NCBI GenBank assembly: GCA_037134895.1
Contig: JBAXLI010000010.1
Span: 26,955-90,954, forward strand
Reading direction: 5' to 3'
Source of the DNA: CAIRDP01 sp037134895
GTDB lineage: Bacteria; Bacteroidota; Bacteroidia; Bacteroidales; FEN-979
Length of the DNA stretch: 64,000 bases
Shown in pieces: positions 44,249 through 51,737 of this stretch (the first letter of the stretch is position 1; the number at the start of each line of letters is the position of its first letter). Under the pieces are notes generated by a model. It saw only the letters and a list, made by a program, of their open reading frames with translations. It was not told where the DNA came from and did not search any database. The translations under genes were made by a program, and so were the position numbers.

Positions 44249-46992
44249 AAATCCCGAGATTCTGGTTTCTTGCAGCCGGGGCGGTCATTGTAGCCCTGCT
44301 GCTGGCATGGGGTATATACAGGCTTGCCCGGTTCAGCAACCAACCCGACGAATCTCCGCTCAATGCCGTTCCCGACAACACGGCTCTCATCATCAAGATC
44401 AACAAACCTGGTAACTTATGGGAAGAACTTAACCGCTCGAACCTTATATGGAAATCGTTAAGTTACTACCCGGTCATCCGCTCGATAAGGAATGATCTTC
44501 ATTTATTTGATTCGATCAGCAGGAAAAACGACAAGATCAGTGCCGTGATGCAGAGGTATAACCTTGTGATCACTCTTACACTGAGCGGAAGGGCCACATT
44601 CGGGGTGGTATTCCTGACCTCGGCTCCGGGAAGCGATCCGGGAAGCACGGCTGATGAATTTGCCAGGGAATTATTCGGAGATTCGGCCAGTATCAATCTT
44701 ACACCATACGCATCAACAAAGATCCACAGGCTGCAGACCAGCGAAAAATCCGCCCCGTTTTATTACGCAACGGTAAAAGGGGTGTTCATTGGCAGTTTCC
44801 TCGCCGACCTGGTAAAAAAATCAATCGACAGGCTCACCTTTAACAAACCGGCTTTCCAGGCATCGGGCTTTCACAGGGTGGAGGCGCCATCAGGTAAAAA
44901 AGCCGATGCAAGCATTTACTTCAACTACAGGATGATCGCACTGGCTCTTTCAAAGATTTCGAGGGCCGAAAATCACCTGGCTCTGATTCAGCTTGCCAGG
45001 CTGGCTTCGTGGAGCGGACTGGATGTGATCATCAAGAAAGACGAGCTCTTCCTGAACGGATACACACTGGCCGACGATACCACATTTCATTACCTGAACC
45101 TTTTCACCGGACAGGATCCCCAGCCGAATGAACTGTGCCAGGTGGTTCCCCAGAAAGCTGCCTGGTATGCTTTTTTCGGCTGGGGTGATCTCACTTCGTA
45201 TTTTGAGCGGATTGAACTCAGGAATCACCAGGATGAACTTGAGGCGGGAAACCAGGGGCCACTAAGCCTGATGAACCAGAGATACCGCCTTAACCTCTCC
45301 GATTTTTTTCTTCCCTGGATGGGGAAACAGGCTATGGTCTTTTCAATGGAAACTGATTCGGGACATGGTACAAGCAAGGTTTACGCCGCTTTCCAGGTGA
45401 GGGATTCATTACTTGCAGCCTCCCTGCTCGACAGCCTCAGGATCAGGATGAGCCTGAAAAAAGATTCGGTCAGGTATAAAGGATACAGGATATCAGGACT
45501 TCATTTTAACCGTGTACTGCAAAATCTTTTTGGCAGCCTCTTCGAAACTGCCGGACAGGAATATGTGACCTTCATTAACCATGCCCTGGTTTTCGGGAAA
45601 GACCCCGCTTCGCTCAGGTTCCTGATAGATGAGTATATTTCAGGTTACTCACTTGGAAGAAACAGGGATTACAATGATTTCGCAGCGAAGATGTCGGCCC
45701 GCTCGAACGTCTCAATCTACTTCAACACACCGTATGCCACGGGGGCATTGACAAGAATGATGGACGCCCCCCTGCTGGCCATTCTGCACCCCTGGCTCGA
45801 CAGCCTTAAAAAATTCCAGCCGCTGGCGGTACAGTACTCTTCACAACAGGAACTGTTCTATACCAGCCTTTTCGTAGGGTATACCCCGAATCTCAGGAAA
45901 GAAGGCCCCTTGAACTGGAAGGCAAAACTTGATACTACGGTATGCGGCCATCCGCAGATTGTGAACACCATGAGCAAAGGCGAGCCTGCCATCCTGGTAA
46001 GGGACACCCTAAACAACCTTTATCAGTACGGGCCTGACGGACTTCTCAGGTGGAGGATGCATTTCATGGGGCGGATTCTTTCACAGATCAAGCCTGTTCT
46101 GATGCCCCATAGCGATACCATGTTCTATTTTTTCAACACCGATTCCCACCTTTACCTCCTCCGCTCTGATGGCGCACTTGCAAAGGATTACCCCATGCGT
46201 TTCCCCATCCCTGCAACCAATGCGCTCACTATTGTAAATTTCGACCGCCGGGGCGATTACAGGATTTTCATTGCTTTCAATGATAAAAGGGTATACCAGT
46301 TCGACCTCATGGGACATTCCAACTCAGGATGGGAAAGGCCTCTGATGAAATCAACCATAAAGAACCAGGTCGAATATATAGTGTCGAACCATAAAGATTT
46401 CTTTTTCGTAAGGGATGTTGATAACAACCTGATGATCACCGACAGGCAGGGCAGACAAAGGATCAGGGTGGGCCCCATGTTCAAACCGGCCGACCATTCA
46501 ACCTTCTACCCTGTAAGCATGGCACAGAAGGGGATCTTTGTGACCACAGGCCCTTCGGGCAAACTGATCTTTATCCAGGAAACAGGAAAAACTGTCGAAA
46601 TGAATCTCGGACAGTTCTCGCCTGGGCACTGGTTCTTCAACGAAAATGTGATGGGCAGCGTGGTTCCCGAATACATCTTTATTGACAAAAACAAGATCTA
46701 CTATTATAACCGATCAAGTCAGCTTGTATATTCCTATGTGTTTCGCAGGGAGATCACCCGTCCTCCCTTCGTTCTGCACGACAGGCTGAATAACATCGCC
46801 CTTATAGGTGTAACCATACCTGAGACCGGGGAACTCTTCCTGTTCGATTCCAAAGGCTATTATCCGATGGAGCCGGGGGTTTACGGCAACACTCCCTTCG
46901 ACATAGGGCATCTTGAAAATGAAAATTCACTGAACCTGGTGGTGGGATCGGGCAGCTATCTCAGGAATTACATCATCCCCGTGAGGCGTTGA
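44245..46992 (+). CDS. Large membrane-anchored envelope protein of unknown function
   Basis: The 915-residue protein starts with one membrane segment (FWFLAAGAVIVALLLAWGIY) and has a long extracytoplasmic part. Residues 40 to about 560 contain two related-looking alpha/beta regions (PDNTALIIKINKPGNLW). From about 580 there are beta-propeller-like repeats (NTDSHLYLLRSDG, FDRRGDYRIFIAFNDKRVYQ, RDVDNNLMITDRQGRQ). It overlaps rnhB by 4 nt and converges on the glucosaminidase gene with 2 bp between stops. I do not recognise a named family. Confidence 0.6.
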   Translation: MKIPRFWFLAAGAVIVALLLAWGIYRLARFSNQPDESPLNAVPDNTALIIKINKPGNLWEELNRSNLIWKSLSYYPVIRSIRNDLHLFDSISRKNDKISAVMQRYNLVITLTLSGRATFGVVFLTSAPGSDPGSTADEFARELFGDSASINLTPYASTKIHRLQTSEKSAPFYYATVKGVFIGSFLADLVKKSIDRLTFNKPAFQASGFHRVEAPSGKKADASIYFNYRMIALALSKISRAENHLALIQLARLASWSGLDVIIKKDELFLNGYTLADDTTFHYLNLFTGQDPQPNELCQVVPQKAAWYAFFGWGDLTSYFERIELRNHQDELEAGNQGPLSLMNQRYRLNLSDFFLPWMGKQAMVFSMETDSGHGTSKVYAAFQVRDSLLAASLLDSLRIRMSLKKDSVRYKGYRISGLHFNRVLQNLFGSLFETAGQEYVTFINHALVFGKDPASLRFLIDEYISGYSLGRNRDYNDFAAKMSARSNVSIYFNTPYATGALTRMMDAPLLAILHPWLDSLKKFQPLAVQYSSQQELFYTSLFVGYTPNLRKEGPLNWKAKLDTTVCGHPQIVNTMSKGEPAILVRDTLNNLYQYGPDGLLRWRMHFMGRILSQIKPVLMPHSDTMFYFFNTDSHLYLLRSDGALAKDYPMRFPIPATNALTIVNFDRRGDYRIFIAFNDKRVYQFDLMGHSNSGWERPLMKSTIKNQVEYIVSNHKDFFFVRDVDNNLMITDRQGRQRIRVGPMFKPADHSTFYPVSMAQKGIFVTTGPSGKLIFIQETGKTVEMNLGQFSPGHWFFNENVMGSVVPEYIFIDKNKIYYYNRSSQLVYSYVFRREITRPPFVLHDRLNNIALIGVTIPETGELFLFDSKGYYPMEPGVYGNTPFDIGHLENENSLNLVVGSGSYLRNYIIPVRR

Positions 46993-46994
46993 AA

Positions 46995-48002
46995 TCATCT
47001 GAGTTTAAGCACCTGCCCGGCGTAAGGGCTCATTCCTTCACTCATCCCGTTCCGTTTTAGCAACAGCTTCATTTTTAGTCCGTACCTCTGCGATATTTCG
47101 TACAGGCTCTCCCCTGTCCTGGCTACATGGTAATCAATGGAAGCCTTGCGTTTCTTTGACTTGAGATATACCGGCTGCCCGGCTGCAAGTGATGAGGTCG
47201 TTTTCAGATCATTATATGTCATAAGCTTCTTCACAGGGATTTTCAACATTGACGAGAGCCTGAAAATATTATCAGATTTTACGGAGACCACGCATTTAAT
47301 TCCGTTGTTCTCATAAACCCTCCGTCCGTCTGCAGCATATCCCGCAACCTTGAAAGTGCCAATCCATGGGTATACCTTAAAATCAGCATCGGAAGTATCG
47401 GCAACCGCCCTGCTGATGCTTCCGGGATTATCATACTGGTCAAGGTGGTAGTCTTCTATCGTTTTGATAAGCATACCCGCATACTGCCGGTTTGTGGCAT
47501 AGCCTGCAGCCTGAAGACCTTCGGCCCAGCCATGGTAGTCGGTCAGGGGGAGGCTGAACAACGACTTGTACCTCTCTCTCTGAGTGAGGAAAGAAGAATG
47601 GTCCCTGAACGATTCCTCTGCATAATCGTACTTCCTGAAACATTCATTTTGCTTGTCATCTGTTTTAAAGTAGGTCTTTCCTGTCCACTCCTTATGGCAT
47701 TTGATTCCGAAATGGTTGTTCGCATTCTTCGCAAGGGTGCTTTGTCCGGCCGCCGATTCAATGATCCCCTGGGCGAGGGTGATGCTCGCAGGGATATGAT
47801 AATCGGACATTTCCTTTACCGCAATTGAGCTGTATGTCTTGATATACCTCGCGACCTGGGCGTCATAGGTAGGGCTCTGGGAGTGTGCTGAGAACGAAAT
47901 GAAGAGGAATGAAAGAAGAATGAGACACGTGACATGTGACACTTTGCACGTATCATGCATCCTGCATCCTGCATCCCGCATCTTGCATCCTGAATCCCTC
48001 AT
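46995..48002 (-). CDS. Glucosaminidase-domain peptidoglycan hydrolase with LysM repeats
   Basis: The 335-residue protein has a signal peptide (VSHVTCLILLSFLFISFSAHS), a GH73-type glucosaminidase domain at about 45-195 (ITLAQGIIESAAGQSTLAKN; NNHFGIKCH) and two LysM-like modules in the C-terminal third (last one YHVARTGESLYEISQRYG). It would cut glycan strands of the cell wall in the periplasm. The ATG at 48002 overlaps the stop of the murD-like gene; the first 14 codons are encoded by a GGATGCR array, and a Met at residue 15 is an alternative start right before the signal peptide. Confidence 0.88.
   Translation of the reverse strand: MRDSGCKMRDAGCRMHDTCKVSHVTCLILLSFLFISFSAHSQSPTYDAQVARYIKTYSSIAVKEMSDYHIPASITLAQGIIESAAGQSTLAKNANNHFGIKCHKEWTGKTYFKTDDKQNECFRKYDYAEESFRDHSSFLTQRERYKSLFSLPLTDYHGWAEGLQAAGYATNRQYAGMLIKTIEDYHLDQYDNPGSISRAVADTSDADFKVYPWIGTFKVAGYAADGRRVYENNGIKCVVSVKSDNIFRLSSMLKIPVKKLMTYNDLKTTSSLAAGQPVYLKSKKRKASIDYHVARTGESLYEISQRYGLKMKLLLKRNGMSEGMSPYAGQVLKLR
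47955..48000. repeat. GGATGCR array at the 5' end of the glucosaminidase gene
   Basis: About six 7-nt units (plus strand: TGCATCC, CGCATCC, TGCATCT and similar). On the minus strand they encode the N-terminal MRDSGCKMRDAGCRM of the hydrolase and abut the stop codon of the preceding gene. Confidence 0.85.
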
Positions 48003-49372
48003 AACCTGACCAACTCCCTGAACCGTTTGCCTCTTTCCTCGAAGTTTGAAAATTCATCGTAACTCGCCGCGGCAGGGGAAAGCAAACAGGAATACCCCGG
48101 CCTGGTTTCGCGAAAGACGACCTCTTTAAGGGCATCGAAGCGGTTTATATAAAATAATGTCTGCGGATGAGGTGATAGCTTCTTCATACATTCCCCGATA
48201 CGCCTGCCGGCATCGCCGAGCAGCACCAGGGTCCTCACCTCCGACCCTGCCAGAAATGCCGCGAGTCCCTCGTATTCTATTCCCCTGTCAAAGCCTCCAA
48301 GGATAAGAGTATCGACCTTAGGCAGGGATCTCACGGCTTCGATCGTGGCCTCAGGGATGGTGGCAATGCTGTCGTTATAAAAATGTATCAGTTTGTATTC
48401 GCCTACATATTCAAGGCGGTGCTCGAGTCCCTTGAAGGTTAAAATGCCTTCACGTATGGCCTCAGCCGGGACTCCGCACAGGCAACAGGCAGCCACTGCA
48501 GCCATAATATTTTTCAGGTTGTGTTCGCCTTTAAGGTATCTTTTCTGTTCTATTTTCCAGATGGCCGTTTCTGTTTTGCCATCGCTGAAGAAAATGTTGT
48601 TGTCACTGATGAACACACCTGCAGTGTCGCGGCCCGTAAGTGAAAAAGGTATTTCACGGGCCATGCCCCCGAGCTCATGAATACGATCCGGTAAAAGCGC
48701 ATCTGCAGAATTAAAGACCAGGAAATCATCCCGCTTCTGAAACTTCGTTATGTTCAGTTTCGACTGCTGGTAAGCTTCATATGAAGGGTACGCATCGAGA
48801 TGCTCCTGGAAAAGATTTAAAAGCACTGCAATATGCGGCGAAGCGTCAACATATTCCAACTGGTGGGACGAAAGCTCAAAAACAATGATTGTCTTGTCGG
48901 TGATCCTGCCGGTAAAGTGAAATGCCGGAGACCCTATGTTGCCCACAAGGCAGGTGTCAACCTGCCCAAGCTGAAGAATATGATGGATCAGGCTTGATGT
49001 TGTGCTTTTGCCTTTTGTACCTGTTACCCCGATAATCTGACTCCTGTAACGCTCAAGAAAAAGCGAGGTCTGGGAGATCACCCGGCCGGCAGGAAAAGGA
49101 GGTTCGAGGTGATTGATCCTTACACCCGGGCTCTTCATCACCAGGTCGCAATGCTGAAGCACATCAAGATAGGTTTCACCGGTAAAGAACTTCAGATTGC
49201 TATCGCCTGCCAGCAGCGGGTTGTTCACAACATCCCCGTTCCTGTCGGCGATCAGCAGAAGCTTAAACGGGAACACCTGCCGTACGAGTGAATAGGAAGA
49301 CTGTCCTTCCCTCCCGAATCCCAGTATGGCAGTGCTTTTTTCATGCAGTTTCCGTTTCAGGAGTTCAAGCAT
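47999..49372 (-). CDS. murD: MurD-type Mur ligase, probably MurD2 (UDP-MurNAc-L-Ala:L-Glu ligase)
   Basis: The 457-residue Mur ligase has an N-terminal Rossmann-like domain (LGFGREGQSSY), the ATP-binding loop GVTGTKGKSTTS near residue 115, HLDAYPSYEAYQQSK near 195 and a C-terminal domain ending in SPAAASYDEFSNFEERG. It lies away from a cell-wall (dcw) cluster and overlaps by 8 nt with a MurL-type gene. In Xanthomonas this pair (MurD2, MurL) replaces D-Glu addition by L-Glu addition plus epimerisation. Which glutamate isomer is used here is inferred from context only. Confidence 0.85.
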   Translation of the reverse strand: MLELLKRKLHEKSTAILGFGREGQSSYSLVRQVFPFKLLLIADRNGDVVNNPLLAGDSNLKFFTGETYLDVLQHCDLVMKSPGVRINHLEPPFPAGRVISQTSLFLERYRSQIIGVTGTKGKSTTSSLIHHILQLGQVDTCLVGNIGSPAFHFTGRITDKTIIVFELSSHQLEYVDASPHIAVLLNLFQEHLDAYPSYEAYQQSKLNITKFQKRDDFLVFNSADALLPDRIHELGGMAREIPFSLTGRDTAGVFISDNNIFFSDGKTETAIWKIEQKRYLKGEHNLKNIMAAVAACCLCGVPAEAIREGILTFKGLEHRLEYVGEYKLIHFYNDSIATIPEATIEAVRSLPKVDTLILGGFDRGIEYEGLAAFLAGSEVRTLVLLGDAGRRIGECMKKLSPHPQTLFYINRFDALKEVVFRETRPGYSCLLSPAAASYDEFSNFEERGKRFRELVRL

Positions 49373-50930
49373 TCAGAGCATATTTTAAGATGTGTTCAAA
49401 CTCAGGTGGAAGATTATTCGGTTCGTAAACCCTCATGAGTTTCAGGAAATCCTGGTCATAATAAATGTTGTATTCAGCTGAGTCCTTATACAACTGAAGG
49501 AGTGCAGGAAGGCTTTTCCCGTTCAACTGCCGTATGGTTTCGCAGAGTGCAAGATTAACCTCGTCAATCGTGCCGATGCAATCAAAGGGTTTTTCCCCGG
49601 CAGCGCCGGTAAACTGTTTCAGGATCTCCGAAAGTTCAGTATCGCCGAGCAGGTTTTTCCCGAAAATTTCAGTCAGCCTAGGAATCCCCATAAAAGGCGA
49701 AAGGATAATAAAAGTAAACAGGCATTTTGCGCACTTCCCGCACCAGGAATCGGTTTTACTACCCAGGTTGCACGAACGGAAAACCTCGTGGTAATATGGC
49801 ATTCTCGAGAAAAGCCAGGCAATCCTGAGTTCGTTCACCGGCCTCAGAAAACTGAAATATTCTATATCCCGGGTAATATATTTACTCACATACCACCTGA
49901 AATCATTCTCGAATTCAAGGGATTTTGAATACTGGTGGTTGATTTTCGTACCGGGAATCGTAGCTTCATTGGCGCTTGATTCATTCGAAAGCACAATATA
50001 TTTCTTTCCTGTGACTGCTGCAGCTGCAAGACAGATGAAAGCAAGCAGGGCCGAGAAAGGCGTGTGCCCGTTGAGGAAACCTTCAGCATTCAGCTTAAGC
50101 AGCAATGGATCGATAGTTCGAATAATTTCCAGAGGTTCCCGTTTTTCATCCCGCATCCCGCATCCTGCATCCTGCATCCCGCATCCTGCATCCTGCATCC
50201 CGCATCCCGCATCCTGCATCTCGTATCCCGCATCCTGCATCCTGCATCCCGCATCCTGCATCCCGTATCCCGCATCCTGCATCTTGTATCCCGCATCCTG
50301 CATCCCGTATCCCGCATCCTGCATCCCGCATCCTGCATACCGAAACTTTTCTATGACTGCGGATGTGGCGCCGCGCGGGTTCAGGACCAATGGAGTCACA
50401 TCCAACTTTTCACCAAGCAGGCCAAGTGTTACAGCAGAGTCCTTGCCACCTCCAACAGGTATGATAACTCCTGCTCCTGCATCCGCCCTCGAAAACAAAG
50501 GAAATGCTGGTCCATCGGCCCTGATCTCCATAAAGGATTCTTCGTCGGCATCTATCGAATTCAGGTAGAAAAATTCGCCCAGGCCGTTGAAATACAGATT
50601 TTTCCACCAGCGAACCTGGTCCTGGTCCAAACCAGCCGGCTTGATGACCACAAGGGGTGAACATGCCGCTTTCCAGTAGCTGATCAGTTCTATCATTCCG
50701 ATATGGAAAATGAGAGCCGGAAGCATACAATTCAGGGATTCATCAGTCAAGACCCTGTTTTTCAGCGGAATGAAAAGGGTCGGATAAAAATGATAGCGAT
50801 CGCCAAGGGTGAAATGAAAGCTGGCATCTACACCATTCTCATTAGTTGAAAAGGTAAATTCCTCAAAGATGAAAATGGGGAATTCAGCTGATAGTTTACT
50901 ATGTTTACCCTGATTACTGGATTTTGGCAT
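49365..50930 (-). CDS. murL: MurL-type UDP-MurNAc-L-Ala-L-Glu epimerase with large in-frame heptamer-array insert
   Basis: The 521-residue protein has a PP-loop-like motif PVGGGKDSAV (K163, D164, S165), then FLRPVNELRIAWLF near residue 345 and a Cys-rich SCNLG...WCGKCAKC region near 372-390, the pattern I associate with MurL, which epimerises the terminal L-Glu of UDP-MurNAc-L-Ala-L-Glu. The assignment rests on these motifs and on the overlapping murD. About 64 residues (199-262) are a heptapeptide repeat (GMQDAGC-type) encoded by a GGATGCR array directly after the KFRYAG strand, in frame. Without the insert the length would be about 457. Confidence 0.75.
   Translation of the reverse strand: MPKSSNQGKHSKLSAEFPIFIFEEFTFSTNENGVDASFHFTLGDRYHFYPTLFIPLKNRVLTDESLNCMLPALIFHIGMIELISYWKAACSPLVVIKPAGLDQDQVRWWKNLYFNGLGEFFYLNSIDADEESFMEIRADGPAFPLFSRADAGAGVIIPVGGGKDSAVTLGLLGEKLDVTPLVLNPRGATSAVIEKFRYAGCGMQDAGYGMQDAGYKMQDAGYGMQDAGCRMQDAGYEMQDAGCGMQDAGCGMQDAGCGMRDEKREPLEIIRTIDPLLLKLNAEGFLNGHTPFSALLAFICLAAAAVTGKKYIVLSNESSANEATIPGTKINHQYSKSLEFENDFRWYVSKYITRDIEYFSFLRPVNELRIAWLFSRMPYYHEVFRSCNLGSKTDSWCGKCAKCLFTFIILSPFMGIPRLTEIFGKNLLGDTELSEILKQFTGAAGEKPFDCIGTIDEVNLALCETIRQLNGKSLPALLQLYKDSAEYNIYYDQDFLKLMRVYEPNNLPPEFEHILKYALNA
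50146..50338. repeat. GGATGCR heptamer array inside the murL-like gene
   Basis: About 27 units of 7 nt (plus strand CGCATCC, TGCATCC, CGTATCC and similar), 193 nt in all. Read on the minus strand it encodes about nine heptapeptides rich in Met, Asp, Ala, Gly, Cys, Arg and Gln. Confidence 0.93.
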
Positions 50931-51003
50931 TAAATGGTATTATCTTTATACCTGAAATGAATGCTGAAGGTTAACTCTGAAAAGCGGGTGAAAATATTGA
51001 TCC

Positions 51004-51035
51004 TTTGCAAAATTAATTATTTTCATGTACGTTTG
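51004..51035 (+). promoter_or_regulatory. Full Bacteroidota promoter (-33 TTTG, -7 TACGTTTG) for the YqgE gene
   Basis: TTTG at 51004-51007 and TACGTTTG at 51028-51035 are separated by 20 nt, the standard Bacteroidota spacing, with the ATG at 51061. It is the clearest two-part promoter in the window. Confidence 0.7.
51008..51015 (-). promoter_or_regulatory. Possible -7 promoter element for the murL-murD-glucosaminidase operon
   Basis: TAATTTTG on the minus strand, 77 nt before the murL ATG at 50930 and inside the divergent YqgE promoter. Confidence 0.35.
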
Positions 51036-51060
51036 TTTTGAAAACTGATGTCTGAATTAA

Positions 51061-51621
51061 ATGGACAAAGAAAGTCTGAAACCTAACCAGGGTATTATAT
51101 TGATCTCAGAACCCTCACTGCAGGATTATTATTTCAGGCAGTCGGTGGTTTTACTTGCCGAGCACAGTAAGGAAGGAACCTTTGGGGTGATCATCAACAA
51201 GCCTACCGGGATGAGGCTGCCCGAGATCTTTGAGGATCTGCAGGAATATGATTTCCAGGTCTATCTCGGGGGACCGGTGAAAACTGATTCAGTGTTTTTC
51301 ATCCATACACTTGAAAACGTAAACGGAGCTCTGGAAATAATGCCCGGATTGTACTGGGGAGGCGATATACAGACCATAAAATCGTATATCCGCAAAGGCC
51401 TTGCCAATGAGGATCATATACGCTTTTTTGTCGGTTATTCAGGATGGAGCCCCGATCAGCTGGAGAGGGAGATCGGGGAAAACTCATGGGTGTTGTCGCA
51501 TACCACGGCACCAGAGGTAATCAACGGGCATCCCGAATCGCTTTGGAGCAATTACCTCAAACACATGGGACAGGATTATGCGATCTGGGCGAATTTCCCG
51601 GCTGATCCGACCTTGAATTAG
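51061..51621 (+). CDS. YqgE/AlgH family protein (UPF0301)
   Basis: The 186-residue protein has the family N-terminus (NQGIILISEPSLQDYYF), VVLLAEHSKEGTFGVIINKP near residue 30, VYLGGPVKTDSVFFIH near 70 and RFFVGYSGWSPDQLE near 120. The family is widespread but its biochemical role is unknown. The TAG stop is part of the first GGGATTG-type unit of the array that follows. Confidence 0.9.
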   Translation: MDKESLKPNQGIILISEPSLQDYYFRQSVVLLAEHSKEGTFGVIINKPTGMRLPEIFEDLQEYDFQVYLGGPVKTDSVFFIHTLENVNGALEIMPGLYWGGDIQTIKSYIRKGLANEDHIRFFVGYSGWSPDQLEREIGENSWVLSHTTAPEVINGHPESLWSNYLKHMGQDYAIWANFPADPTLN

Positions 51622-51706
51622 GGATTGGGGACTGGGGGTTAGGGATTAGGTGAAAGAACTTAAAACCAAAAACCAAAAACCAACAACCAATTACCAATCA
51701 CCATTT
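51619..51706. repeat. Composite array: GGGATTA units then AAAACCA/ACAACCA units
   Basis: TAGGGATTGGGG-type units (51619-51650) are followed by AAAACCA, ACAACCA, ATTACCA and ATCACC units (51660-51702), all 7 nt. The hpdB -7 box directly follows at 51711. Confidence 0.85.
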
Positions 51707-51710
51707 TTCT

Positions 51711-51718
51711 TACATTTG
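51711..51718 (+). promoter_or_regulatory. -7 promoter element for the hpdBCA operon
   Basis: TACATTTG lies 20 nt before the hpdB ATG at 51738. Confidence 0.55.
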
Positions 51719-51737
51719 CATATCTAACAATAAGCAT

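Noticed and set aside
50146..50338. CRISPR-like reading of the regular repeats here and in other arrays
   Set aside because: The unit is 7-8 nt with no unique spacers, no leader and no cas genes nearby.
19184..50338. Diversity-generating retroelement target or template repeats
   Set aside because: No reverse transcriptase, no long template/variable pair; the variation is of a 7-nt unit.
50064..50660. Long plus-strand frame with a Pro/His/Ser/Cys repeat over the array
   Set aside because: It is the reverse-strand reading of the GGATGCR array inside the murL-like gene; stop-free words create such frames by chance.
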